Shown piece after piece: positions 1 through 8,608 of a stretch of DNA of 37,363 bases; positions within the stretch are counted from its first letter, which is position 1, and each line of letters starts with the position of its first letter. A program made the position numbers and the translations under genes. This DNA is from an uncultured Candidatus Melainabacteria bacterium (GTDB lineage: Bacteria > Cyanobacteriota > Vampirovibrionia > Gastranaerophilales > Gastranaerophilaceae), in NCBI GenBank assembly GCA_949741915.1, contig CATJOM010000123.1, forward strand, positions 1-37,363, written 5' to 3'. Under the pieces are notes generated by a model that was not told the DNA's origin, did not search any database, and was given only the letters and a program-made list of their open reading frames with translations.

Positions 1-9
1 AATTTCATT

Positions 10-15
10 TATAAT
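10..15 (+). promoter_or_regulatory. -10 box for clpP
   Basis: A perfect TATAAT lies 38 bases before the clpP start. The matching -35 would fall before the window begins, so only half of the promoter is visible. An AGGA ribosome-binding site at 41-44 sits 9 bases before the ATG. Confidence 0.55.
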
Positions 16-53
16 GGTTACAAAATAATTATTAAGATAAAGGAAATAATTTT

Positions 54-662
54 ATGAATACATATCAAATTTTAAGCTATGTACCAACAGTTATTGAAGC
101 CTCATCAAAGGGCGAGAGGTCATTTGATATATTTTCAAGACTTTTAAGAGAAAGAATAATATTTTTGGGAAGCGAAATTAACGATGATGTAGCCAATTCA
201 ATTGTGGCACAGCTTCTGTTATTAGATTCGGAAAATTCAGAAAAAGACATTATGCTTTATATTAATAGCCCAGGTGGCGTTATAACAGCAGGCATGGCAA
301 TTTATGACACAATGAAATTAATCAAATCTGATGTTTCAACAATTTGCCTGGGCGATGCAGCTTCTATGGGTGCATTCTTATTATCAGGCGGCACAAAGGG
401 CAAAAGGCTTGCTCTTCCAAATTCAAGAATCATGATTCACCAGCCATTAGGCGGAGCAAAAGGGCAGGCAACAGACATTGAGATTGAAGCAAAAGAAATT
501 CTCAGGATGAAGAAAATGCTAAATGACCTTTTAGCAGAACACACAGGGCAAAAAGTCGAAAAAATCAAAAAAGATACAGAAAGAGACAATTTTATGACAG
601 CCCAAGAAGCCCTTGAATACGGCCTCATTGATAAAATTGTGACAAGAGACGAAAATAACTAA
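54..662 (+). CDS. clpP: ATP-dependent Clp protease proteolytic subunit
   Basis: This is the serine peptidase of the Clp complex, a barrel of two seven-subunit rings that degrades proteins fed by ClpX or ClpA/C in the cytoplasm. The 202-residue length is normal. The catalytic triad is visible: Ser104 in GDAASMGAF, His129 in MIHQP and Asp178 in ERDNF, with spacing matching E. coli ClpP (97/122/171). NSPGG at 71-75 is the usual substrate-strand motif. The residue before AASMG is Asp rather than the more common Gln. AGGA at 41-44 supports the start. It is a single gene facing the kinase-like gene tail to tail, with 63 bases between and no clear terminator hairpin. Confidence 0.97.
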   Translation: MNTYQILSYVPTVIEASSKGERSFDIFSRLLRERIIFLGSEINDDVANSIVAQLLLLDSENSEKDIMLYINSPGGVITAGMAIYDTMKLIKSDVSTICLGDAASMGAFLLSGGTKGKRLALPNSRIMIHQPLGGAKGQATDIEIEAKEILRMKKMLNDLLAEHTGQKVEKIKKDTERDNFMTAQEALEYGLIDKIVTRDENN

Positions 663-725
663 GCTTGTATTTAGTAAGCCGATATTAAATCCATGTTGGA
701 TAAATTTTAGCAAGGCGATTAGTCA

Positions 726-2381
726 TCAGGCAAAACGGCCCATATTATCGTATCCGATTGAATTTTGTAAATTTATACTATCCGTTGTTATGTCGCGAAA
801 TATGCTTTTATAGTAGGCTTCTGCGGCTTTGCTGCATTTTTGCATTATAGCATCAGCTGTATTGTAAGCATACGTATACGGCGAAGAAATCTCCTTTAGT
901 TGACTTGCGCGAAGAACTGTTAAAATGGCATTATTAATAACATCCAAGCCTTTAGAATTAAAATAAGCTTCACGGAGTCTCTGGTGAGCATTCCTTAGTT
1001 TATATAATATTTTTTCTTGTTCGCTTGATAAATTTGTTCCTGTAAATTCACGGGCTTCGGGATAGGCTTCCTTGATATAATTATCATAAACATCAGGATT
1101 AGGTGAAAAAATTCTATTATAGACTGGCGTATAGCTATCGTCTACGCTGCCTGTTACGTTTGTAAATACACCAAAATTTTCAATATCAACATCAGGGTCT
1201 TTAAAATTATATCTTACGTGCTCCCAGCTTGCCAGTTGATTTTTTGCATGTCTTAAGGGGTACCAGAAAGCATTATCGGTCCAGCCTTTGACTTTTTCAA
1301 ACCAAAAATCGCCGTATTCCTTCATACCGTCTAAATAATCTTTCATGGCGGGATTGCTTATTTGCTTTTGCTGTGCTGCTACTTCTTTTCTAAAGTCTTG
1401 AATACAGCTTAGGGTAAATAAATAAGAACTTCCCGCAGGAATGATGTTTTTGTGGGGCACGTTGTCATCTATTCTTTTGTATGCCTCTCTAAAAGAATTT
1501 AAGAATTGTATCTTTTTGGTTTCAAGCCTTAAAACATTTTCTGTCGGGTGTTTGAATACTTCCGCTCTTGCTTTTTCATATGCTAAACTTTTTTGAATAC
1601 GCGGTATTTCACTTGAATATGGCCAATTTTTTGTTTCTTTAGATAGAAGCATAAATCTTTTTTGATGATAATTGCTTTTTTCCGTCAGATAGGATTTTAG
1701 GAAGTTTTTGGCCTGATATTTGCTATCAAATTTTGATAAATAATAGGGCAAGCCTGCTTGTTCAAACATTTGCGCATTTTCAATCATCATAAAGGCAGGA
1801 AGCGTACTTTTATCCTTTTCTTCAAAGAATCTGGTCCTGCTTATTTGATGAGTAAATTGGAAATCTAAAAAATTCACTCTGCCATCGGGCGTAATCTTAA
1901 TGTTACCATTGTTTAAATCACCATGGTATAATCCTGTTTCGTCCATTTCAAACAGAGTGCTGAATAATCCTTTTAAGTGAGTATATTTCAAAGGCGCTTC
2001 TTCGGGGTCTGGCGATTCCCCATCAACTTTTGTGCTCAATAAATAATACTTACCATCAGTATTATCATAAGCTCGCGCCACAAATTTCTGTGTATCTTTA
2101 ATTTCATCTGCAATTAACTTTAAATTTTCCTCTTCTTGTCCAAAATCATCACCGATATTTGATTTTTTTATAACAATATTGGGAAAAATATCAAATACAT
2201 AAGCATCTGCAAAAAGCCCACTTCCAAGATATTCAGCGTTATCCATTGATTTAGAAAATGTGTCAATCTCTTCCCTTAAGGGTATTTCTTGAGAATTGTA
2301 TTGCGGATTAAATGATTTATATATAATTGCTCCAAAGGCGGGATGATAATTATTTTTTGGTAAAATCGGGGTTATTCTCAT
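726..2381 (-). CDS. Protein-kinase-like (APH/kinase superfamily) protein with N-terminal PAFGA motif
   Basis: The protein has 551 residues. Residues about 48-185 carry the marks of a protein-kinase-like fold: a glycine-rich loop LGSGLFADAYVF from residue 52, a likely ATP-binding Lys72 in VIKKS, the catalytic loop HGDLNNGNI (153-161, catalytic Asp155 and Asn160), and a metal-binding LDF with Asp173. These are the kinase/aminoglycoside-phosphotransferase motifs, so phosphotransfer is likely; the substrate is unknown. The remaining 365 residues resemble nothing I recognise and look mostly helical. The N-terminus has PAFGA (14-18), similar to motifs in other proteins of this window. The ATG overlaps the stop of the preceding membrane-segment frame as ATGA, and AAGGA lies about 8 bases upstream, so translation is probably coupled. 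It is the last gene of the 5159-726 operon. Confidence 0.8.
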   Translation of the reverse strand: MRITPILPKNNYHPAFGAIIYKSFNPQYNSQEIPLREEIDTFSKSMDNAEYLGSGLFADAYVFDIFPNIVIKKSNIGDDFGQEEENLKLIADEIKDTQKFVARAYDNTDGKYYLLSTKVDGESPDPEEAPLKYTHLKGLFSTLFEMDETGLYHGDLNNGNIKITPDGRVNFLDFQFTHQISRTRFFEEKDKSTLPAFMMIENAQMFEQAGLPYYLSKFDSKYQAKNFLKSYLTEKSNYHQKRFMLLSKETKNWPYSSEIPRIQKSLAYEKARAEVFKHPTENVLRLETKKIQFLNSFREAYKRIDDNVPHKNIIPAGSSYLFTLSCIQDFRKEVAAQQKQISNPAMKDYLDGMKEYGDFWFEKVKGWTDNAFWYPLRHAKNQLASWEHVRYNFKDPDVDIENFGVFTNVTGSVDDSYTPVYNRIFSPNPDVYDNYIKEAYPEAREFTGTNLSSEQEKILYKLRNAHQRLREAYFNSKGLDVINNAILTVLRASQLKEISSPYTYAYNTADAIMQKCSKAAEAYYKSIFRDITTDSINLQNSIGYDNMGRFA

Positions 2382-2611
2382 GGGTTTATTCCTTGTTTTA
2401 GTGTAAAATCTTTGTATACCTGTGAAAGGTTACTGCTGATATTATTATTGACAAACTGATTTCGCAAAGCGGTTTGTGGCTGTGTTTGTTTATTAACAGC
2501 AGAATTTTTATTCTTTTTTGTTTTTGAAATTAAAAATGCAGCAATCCCTATTGCGCCCGCTGCGAGCACTCCTATGAGGGCTATTTTTTTTACTGCCGCG
2601 GGCGCTATGAT
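2378..2611 (-). CDS. Membrane-segment reading frame, probable -1 frameshift extension of the phosphatase
   Basis: This open frame has no credible start of its own. The only usual start codon near its 5' end is a GTG at 2567-2569 (63 residues), whose AGGA touches the start codon and which begins inside the hydrophobic segment. Read from 2611 it gives 77 residues: a hydrophobic Ala/Gly/Ile helix (about residues 10-30), a positive KTKKNKN stop, then a Gln/Asn-rich tail. It lies in the -1 frame of the upstream phosphatase and opens exactly at the A7 run there, so a -1 shift would yield a 558-residue phosphatase with a C-terminal membrane anchor. It could also be a separate small protein or the product of a one-base indel. 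Its TGA overlaps the kinase ATG. Confidence 0.55.
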   Translation of the reverse strand: MIAPAAVKKIALIGVLAAGAIGIAAFLISKTKKNKNSAVNKQTQPQTALRNQFVNNNISSNLSQVYKDFTLKQGINP

Positions 2612-2617
2612 TTTTTT
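2553..2617 (-). promoter_or_regulatory. Candidate programmed -1 frameshift signal
   Basis: On the minus strand the phosphatase ends with codons ACA AAA AAA TCA TAG, which contain the slippery heptamer A AAA AAA in the correct phase (2617-2611). Five bases later (TCATA) begins GCGCCCGC (2605-2598), which pairs perfectly with GCGGGCGC at 2560-2553 across a 37-base loop. An eight-pair G+C stem is striking in this AT-rich DNA. Heptamer, 5-nt spacer and stem reproduce the geometry of known bacterial -1 sites such as dnaX. Chance or a homopolymer error remain possible. Confidence 0.5.
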
Positions 2618-4053
2618 GTTTCACCGCCTGTCGCATTTAAGGCTGCTTCTTCAATAATACCAAATATTTCTTTCTTTAAATCAGGGTTTAATTTTTTCAT
2701 AAATTCAGGGTTGTGTGAAGCATGAAGTTTAATTGCTTCTTTGACACCATCTTCAAGGTGACCATTTTCAACTTCAATTATTTTCTGATATTTGCTGTCT
2801 TTGCCGAAAGCATTTACGATATCACTCAAAGGACTGTCTTTTTCGTCATTTTTTACAACTATGCCGATAAATGGTAAGTCTTCTAATTGTTTTATGATTT
2901 CAGAGTATTTTTCGGGATTGTTTTGCAACTCATCCAAAAAAGCTTTGGTGTCATATTTGTATGAGTGCAAATCATAAAATAAATTATCATCAATATCAAG
3001 ATACATTGAAGGGCTCAACATAATTCTATCGTTAGAGCTGTCTCCTGCAACAATGACTAAATCATTGTCCTTGATGGCTTTTTTAACAGCTTGCTGGGTG
3101 TCGTAGAATTTTGAAAGCCCTTGGTCGACGTCTTTTGCACCATACCAGCTCATATTTTCATCAATCTTTGGCTCAATTACGCAATATGGCCTGCCGCCGC
3201 ATTCGTTGCGATGCTGTTTCTCATAACTATGGGCTTGTTTTACTCCTGTCTCTGTAAGTAGTTCACCTATTTCTTTATCAATAGCTTTTGCCGCATCGGT
3301 TCTTTCTTGGCAAAAGTCTGTATCATAAGGTAAAGTATAGAATATCTTGAGGTTGCCATCGTTTCTGAGGCCTACATTCCAATCTGATGTTGGGTTCATG
3401 TTATTCTTTAATGGTATAAGTGTTTCATATCTTAATTTGCCATCAGAGAATAGTGACCTGGGGCCATAATCATTTGGGCTGTGTTCACTGTCTGCTTCAA
3501 CAATTCTTAGGTCATGGGATTTAAATATTTTCTTTAAACCTTCTTTTATTTTGGGGCCATCCCAGCCTGTTAGTTTTTTAATATCTTCTTCTTTTTGAAT
3601 ATTTCTTTTATCCGGGGTGAATGGAAATTTTCCATGTTTGTAAAAATCTTCATCAGATCCTTGTTTAATGTATTCATCACTTCCGTTTTTTGTAATAACA
3701 GAATCAGGTAACGGGAGTTCAAAGCCTCTCATTCTAACTAAATAAGATACTGCATTATATTCGCCTAATGTTCTTCCTGTTGTTATGTGGAATTTTAAAC
3801 CTTCTCTTGTATTATTAAAGAAGTTTTTGAAGTTGGTACAATACTCAACAAAACCAGGGTGTTCAGATGGAGACATATGTTTTAAGCCTGAATGAGATGC
3901 CGGGCAATAGGTATTATCAAAGTCGAAGTAAGCGTTTACTTTGCCTTGGCCGAAGGAGGGCTGGGCTGAATGGTTTTGATGTTTTTGAATGTTTTTGTTT
4001 TTGGTGTTGTATTTTTTGTAGTTGTTGATTAGGTTTATTGGTTTTATGTCCAT
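2605..4053 (-). CDS. HAD-superfamily phosphatase (Cof / sucrose-phosphatase-like) with N-terminal PSFGQG motif
   Basis: The protein has 482 residues. HAD motifs are clear: motif I FDFDNT with nucleophile Asp44 and acid Asp46, motif II ITTGR (90-94), the KNGS element (122-125) and motif IV GDSSND (337-342). The cap between motifs II and IV and the NGS element point to the HAD-IIB (Cof/sucrose-phosphate phosphatase) group; the substrate is unknown. The first 40 residues are an Asn/Lys/Gln-rich leader ending in PSFGQG (32-37). AAGGAG about 9 bases before the ATG supports the start, which overlaps the end of the pentapeptide gene by 10 bases. The 3' end carries the candidate frameshift site. The kinase-like gene in the same operon suggests opposing phosphorylation activities, which is inference. 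Confidence 0.85.
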   Translation of the reverse strand: MDIKPINLINNYKKYNTKNKNIQKHQNHSAQPSFGQGKVNAYFDFDNTYCPASHSGLKHMSPSEHPGFVEYCTNFKNFFNNTREGLKFHITTGRTLGEYNAVSYLVRMRGFELPLPDSVITKNGSDEYIKQGSDEDFYKHGKFPFTPDKRNIQKEEDIKKLTGWDGPKIKEGLKKIFKSHDLRIVEADSEHSPNDYGPRSLFSDGKLRYETLIPLKNNMNPTSDWNVGLRNDGNLKIFYTLPYDTDFCQERTDAAKAIDKEIGELLTETGVKQAHSYEKQHRNECGGRPYCVIEPKIDENMSWYGAKDVDQGLSKFYDTQQAVKKAIKDNDLVIVAGDSSNDRIMLSPSMYLDIDDNLFYDLHSYKYDTKAFLDELQNNPEKYSEIIKQLEDLPFIGIVVKNDEKDSPLSDIVNAFGKDSKYQKIIEVENGHLEDGVKEAIKLHASHNPEFMKKLNPDLKKEIFGIIEEAALNATGGETKKS

Positions 4054-5159
4054 TCTCTAAAGCTCCTTATTTCTTCTGCTGTTTTTGCACCATATACGCG
4101 AGGGTTTGATTCTTCATAAACCATGCCATGGGCTTTGGGGTTAAAATCATCATTAAACATAGTAAACTGGTCATATCTTGTGCCTTCAAGATTTAAATTC
4201 TTTGCTGATTCAAAGGTGAATATTGCACCGCGCAAATCAGCATCTGACATATCTACATTTTCAAATATAGCACCGTCAAAGTTTGTTTGCTTCATTTTGG
4301 CGTTTTTAAAGCTGCAATCTCTTGCTATCATTTCAAGGGCGTAAGCTCTTGACATATTTGTGTTTTTAAAATTACCGCCTGTCATATCCATACTTCTTAA
4401 ATCAGCCCGTTTTAATGAACTATTTTCAAAGCTTACGTCATGCAAAAACATAAATCTCATTTTTGCAAATTCAAGTTCTTTATCCAAATTGCTCAAATTT
4501 ACTCCATCAGTTAAAAGAAACATCTTTTTTGAGCTTGGATTAAATCCATCTGGAAAATTTGTTGTTTCGTCATACAAAGAGTTCCTTAAGTTAACATAGC
4601 TTAAATCTGTATTATAAAAATTGGCTCCACAAACATTGGCTCCACTCATATCTGTTCTTCTGCCAAAATTTGCACCAATAAAATCGGCTTGATTTAGATT
4701 TGCATGTTGAAATTTTGTATCTTCTGTTTTAATGCCTCTCATATTTACACCATACAAATTTGCTTTTTCGAAGTTAGTATTTTTTAAGCTTGCACCTTGT
4801 AAACATGCTCTATAAAAATTAGCTTTTTCAAAATTATAATTACTCAAGTCTGCATTATCCAATTGCACCTTTTTTGCCTTCGCCCGGTGTCTATCAACAG
4901 AGTAAGGGTTTTTAAGATTAGTTGATGCCGATTGAGGTCCAGCATACAAATTGCTGCCATAATCCACATATTTTCTTCTTGAATTAGGATTATTGTACTT
5001 TGCTCCCATAAATGCAACTTGATAATTTGCAACGGGAATTTTTGCAAATTCTACATTCTCTCTTTGGTTTAATACTGCAGCATTAGCATTGTTTTTGGCA
5101 GCTTGCCTTTGCACTTTTTTAGGGGTACTTAATACCCTAAAACCTACTTTTTCAATCAT
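4044..5159 (-). CDS. Pentapeptide-repeat protein with N-terminal AFMGA motif
   Basis: The protein has 371 residues. From about residue 97 to 345 it consists of tandem A(D/N)(L/F)xx units (for example ADLSN, ANFYR, ANLYG, ADFIG), the signature of a right-handed quadrilateral beta-helix. There are two blocks separated by a less regular stretch around residues 195-225. Such proteins act as protein-binding or DNA-mimicking scaffolds; no specific role can be read here. An Asn/Gln/Ala-rich leader precedes VAFMGA (48-53). It is the first gene of the operon with the HAD phosphatase and the kinase-like protein. A GAAAGG sequence about 12 bases before the ATG is a weak ribosome site. No convincing promoter was found in the 124 bases upstream. 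Confidence 0.88.
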   Translation of the reverse strand: MIEKVGFRVLSTPKKVQRQAAKNNANAAVLNQRENVEFAKIPVANYQVAFMGAKYNNPNSRRKYVDYGSNLYAGPQSASTNLKNPYSVDRHRAKAKKVQLDNADLSNYNFEKANFYRACLQGASLKNTNFEKANLYGVNMRGIKTEDTKFQHANLNQADFIGANFGRRTDMSGANVCGANFYNTDLSYVNLRNSLYDETTNFPDGFNPSSKKMFLLTDGVNLSNLDKELEFAKMRFMFLHDVSFENSSLKRADLRSMDMTGGNFKNTNMSRAYALEMIARDCSFKNAKMKQTNFDGAIFENVDMSDADLRGAIFTFESAKNLNLEGTRYDQFTMFNDDFNPKAHGMVYEESNPRVYGAKTAEEIRSFREWT

Positions 5160-5283
5160 TTTACTTACTTACCTTTCGTGTTTCTTGCTATAAAACCCGT
5201 AAAACAAATAATTTGTTATTTTTATTAAAAAATCTTAACAAAACTTTACAAAAACTACCCGAACACCTTCAAAAATGAATCAA

Positions 5284-6975
5284 TCAGCCTTTTGTAAACT
5301 TATAAATTCTCCAGCTGCCTGTGTCTTGATAGCCTTCATAAACAAGAGCGCTATTCAGTTTTTCAAGCGAATAATTCTTTATATAAGACATTACAAGATA
5401 TAGAAGCGGAGTATTTTTATACGCTTTTTCATCTCTTGTAATATTATTAATGACTTCCATTGGGAAAAAACTTACTGATGTTAAATCAACAACAAAGAGG
5501 CTTTCGCCAGGCTCTAGTTTATTTATAACAAAAAGCGTGAGCCACTGATTGAGCGTTTCATTATCTTTTGAGGCAAAAACAGGCCTTAAAATATTCTTTC
5601 CATCTTCATATGCTTCTTTTATAGACATGCCTGTTTTAAAAAAATACGAAAAATTATGTTTTGTAATACATTCAGCATTCAAATATGCTTCACTTGATGG
5701 GTCATTAAAATCAATATATTTATAATACCAGTCTTTTACGTAATAAAGAAACAGTATTTTGTCGTTTTTTTTTAATCCCATTTCAGATAGCTTTACAACA
5801 GGAAGCCTCTGGCCTTCCGCTCTTACCATATTTACGGCAGATGTTACTGAAACTGCTATATAAAAAAGGCTAATTACAACAAACACTGTTCCAATTGATA
5901 TCTTAAATGCCTTAGATTTAAAAGAGGCAAAGCCGTCTGCTGCCAAAAGAAGAAATATAGGAACAATTTCTATCATATATTTTGTTACAAAGACAATCTT
6001 TCCTGCCATTGCAGCGATAAGGACAGTTAAAAGAGTACATAGAAGGGTCAAAAGCAGGTAGCCTTGTATTTTTTTAGGATTGAAAATCCCATTCACAAAA
6101 CAAGTTAGGCCGATTAATGTTGGAATTATTGCAAATATAAAGTACCCCACATTTACTGCACCATTCTTATAAAAAGCATCAGAGAATGTGTTAAAAATAT
6201 GTGCCGTATCATTCAATACAGGCGAATAAACGTCTGTAAACAAAAATAGTGTTCTGGAAAAATTAAATGGCGCCCACCACTGGCTAAAATAGCCCGTTTT
6301 AAAAAGAATTTTTGCAATCAGGGGTACAAATGGCAAAGCAAGAATAAATACACCTAAAATGCTTAATAAAAGAAAATCTTTTGCTTTCTTTTTTGGTACG
6401 GCAAAAACAAAAAGTGCCGCTGTTGAGAAGAAAACAAATACAAAACCTATTGTGTGAGTTAAAATTAAGCACAGAGAAAATATGGAGTAAATTGTAAAAT
6501 TCTTTTTTGAAGGATTATTAAATATTCTAAATGCATACAACAAGACAAGGCTTGTTATAAAAAATGTTAAGGAGTAAATTCTTATCTCTTGCGAGAAATA
6601 TATTAAGAATGAGCTTATGGCACAAACGAAAGCTGTTGCAAGTGCCGTATTTATGCCCTCTTTTTTCTTGTATTCAAGGGCTGCAAAATACATAACAACT
6701 ATTCCTAAAACACCTGGGACAAGGGATGAGAGTCTCAGCATTTTATCCGAATCATCAAAAATAAGCATCCACAGCTTCAAATATAAATAATGCAAAGGGG
6801 CATGACAATTTGTCTTTAATGCTGCAAAGAAATCTGCGCCAAGTTTTGCATTAGCAATTTTCCATGTTAAATATTCATCATTCCACATACCTTCAGGCTT
6901 ATCTATATGCCAGAGCCTGAGAAGAATTGCGACTAATAAAATCAATGCCAGATATAAAAAACTTTTCTTATTCAT
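5284..6975 (-). CDS. GT-C fold membrane glycosyltransferase (GT39/ArnT-like)
   Basis: The 563-residue protein has about ten hydrophobic segments in its first 390 residues and a soluble C-terminal region of about 160. After the first membrane helix comes WNDEYLTW (31-38), the acidic Asp-Glu pair typical of GT-C enzymes in the first outside loop. CHAPLHY (57-63) and SQEIRIYSL match the PPLYY-type and SxExRxY elements of the PMT_2/ArnT group. These enzymes move sugars from polyprenyl-phosphate carriers onto lipids or proteins on the outer face of the inner membrane; donor and acceptor cannot be told. It is divergent from the regulator at 7076 with a 100-base spacer. There is no strong Shine-Dalgarno. 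Confidence 0.85.
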   Translation of the reverse strand: MNKKSFLYLALILLVAILLRLWHIDKPEGMWNDEYLTWKIANAKLGADFFAALKTNCHAPLHYLYLKLWMLIFDDSDKMLRLSSLVPGVLGIVVMYFAALEYKKKEGINTALATAFVCAISSFLIYFSQEIRIYSLTFFITSLVLLYAFRIFNNPSKKNFTIYSIFSLCLILTHTIGFVFVFFSTAALFVFAVPKKKAKDFLLLSILGVFILALPFVPLIAKILFKTGYFSQWWAPFNFSRTLFLFTDVYSPVLNDTAHIFNTFSDAFYKNGAVNVGYFIFAIIPTLIGLTCFVNGIFNPKKIQGYLLLTLLCTLLTVLIAAMAGKIVFVTKYMIEIVPIFLLLAADGFASFKSKAFKISIGTVFVVISLFYIAVSVTSAVNMVRAEGQRLPVVKLSEMGLKKNDKILFLYYVKDWYYKYIDFNDPSSEAYLNAECITKHNFSYFFKTGMSIKEAYEDGKNILRPVFASKDNETLNQWLTLFVINKLEPGESLFVVDLTSVSFFPMEVINNITRDEKAYKNTPLLYLVMSYIKNYSLEKLNSALVYEGYQDTGSWRIYKFTKG

Positions 6976-7004
6976 AAATGAAAGCTTATCAAAACTTTAT
7001 AGAT

Positions 7005-7046
7005 TTGTCATTTTTGTAAATTAATAGTATTCTTTACATAAAGAAT
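7005..7046 (+). promoter_or_regulatory. Promoter with overlapping operator-like palindrome
   Basis: TTGTCA (7005-7010), a 17-base spacer and TATTCT (7028-7033) form a reasonable promoter, with a start near 7040 and GGAG at 7062-7065 before the ATG at 7076. An 18-bp palindrome, ATTCTTTA-CA-TAAAGAAT (7029-7046), covers the -10 box and start point, as a repressor operator would. Confidence 0.5.
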
Positions 7047-7075
7047 GACAAAAAATAAAGCGGAGTATAGATTTT

Positions 7076-8608
7076 ATGGGTTTTAATAACATTATAGCAA
7101 TTGTCGGTGATAAATTTGATGCTATAAATTTAATCTCATCAAAACTTGTTTTGTTAAGAGATTTAGATAAAATAATTGATGCCAATCTTGAGAATGCGCC
7201 GGCATTTTTAAGCCAGGCAATGCCAAATGTTATTATTCTCCATGCTAAAGGCGACAGTGAGGACAGCCTTAATACAATTAAAAAAATCAAAAAAACTGAA
7301 CTTTTAGGAAATATTCCAATTCTTCTATATAGCGAGGACTGCACAAAAGAATTTTTAATTGATGCCTTTGACTGTGGTATTTCAGATATTATCAAGGCTC
7401 CTGTAGCTGATTGGGAGCTTTTAATAAGGGTTATCTGGTGCATACAGAAAAACGAAACTACATTAAATATAACATCCAGAAACAATTTCCTCATTAACCT
7501 TGGAATTATCCAGGACAAGACAGGATTCTATACAGAAGAATATGCTGAGCAATTTTTGAAAAACGAAATTGATTCAGCAGTAAAATACAAAAACAATGCC
7601 TGCTTAATGCTAATAGGCCCTGATAAAAAATTCCCACCTTTTAACAGCACAGCACCACTCAATGAAACAATTAAAAAATCAATTAGGCTGAATGACTCTG
7701 TTGGAATAAGAAAAGACAATAAATATTATATATTTCTGCCAAAAACAAAATTAAATGGTGCATATGCTGTCTTTGAGAGAATTAACAATAATCTAGGGCT
7801 AGATTTAGGTGTAAATGCAAGTGTCGCAGAAATTAAAGCCGAAGGATTTGATGCAATTAAATTAATGCTGGAGAGAACATTTAAGAATACTGAAAATAAT
7901 ACAAATACACTCCTTGTGGCTCATGATGTATTATCCCAAACCGACAGCCTCAGGGAAATCAGCAAAACAAGGGAACATGATCCAGATATAATAGAAAGAA
8001 GATTAAGCATCAAGGAAAAAGTTTCCCAAGCTCACAACCTATTTAAAAAGGCAGACAACAAAACAGATTTTGTAAATGATACATTTTTAAACTTAGAATA
8101 CAAGAGCGAAGAAACAGAACCTGTACAGAAAACCGCAAAGCAAGAACCATTATCAATTATGCCTGCAGCAATAACTAAAGAGGACGAGCCAGTGCTTCAA
8201 ACAAAGCCTATTCCTGCCTTGCCGGATATTGAAAAGGCCGATTTTAGTGAAGAAGAAGAAAGAAACGCAAGCCTTTTTAGACAAGCGTTTAAGAAAAAGT
8301 GCGAACTTGTTACAAAACCTGTGTTTGATAAGTTTAAACTACAGATAGAAAATCAACGTTTGCTGATAAACGTTGATAAAAAGATTGACTTTAACCAATC
8401 ATATTTTGAGCTTACCAAGGACGACAAAATGTTAAGGCTGACCGTTAATTATCCCGGTTTTTCAAAAGTTAACATTGTTACGGAAATATTTTTTGGCACA
8501 GAAAGAAAAGGGTATAATTCATTCAGCCTGAATCTAACAGAATACAGTTTTCATAAGCTTTCCATAACCCTGGAAGGACTTATAAATGAATATAAGAATT
8601 ATCTTTAA
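7076..8608 (+). CDS. Pseudo-receiver plus degenerate GGDEF regulator
   Basis: The protein has 510 residues. Residues 1-125 have the receiver pattern (IVGD at 9-12, PNVIILHAK with a central strand, IIKAPV with conserved Lys107), but His56 occupies the phosphate-accepting Asp position. Residues 148-285 match a GGDEF domain at both ends: TGFYTEEYAEQFL resembles the usual TGLYNRRYFEE start, and a Y-I-F-L-P strand follows. The signature itself reads KDNKY (213-217) in place of GGDEF. Both catalytic functions should therefore be lost. A linker with acidic repeats follows, then a C-terminal domain (about 400-510) I do not recognise. It may be a protein-interaction or ligand-sensing regulator that evolved from a diguanylate cyclase. 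Confidence 0.8.
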   Translation: MGFNNIIAIVGDKFDAINLISSKLVLLRDLDKIIDANLENAPAFLSQAMPNVIILHAKGDSEDSLNTIKKIKKTELLGNIPILLYSEDCTKEFLIDAFDCGISDIIKAPVADWELLIRVIWCIQKNETTLNITSRNNFLINLGIIQDKTGFYTEEYAEQFLKNEIDSAVKYKNNACLMLIGPDKKFPPFNSTAPLNETIKKSIRLNDSVGIRKDNKYYIFLPKTKLNGAYAVFERINNNLGLDLGVNASVAEIKAEGFDAIKLMLERTFKNTENNTNTLLVAHDVLSQTDSLREISKTREHDPDIIERRLSIKEKVSQAHNLFKKADNKTDFVNDTFLNLEYKSEETEPVQKTAKQEPLSIMPAAITKEDEPVLQTKPIPALPDIEKADFSEEEERNASLFRQAFKKKCELVTKPVFDKFKLQIENQRLLINVDKKIDFNQSYFELTKDDKMLRLTVNYPGFSKVNIVTEIFFGTERKGYNSFSLNLTEYSFHKLSITLEGLINEYKNYL

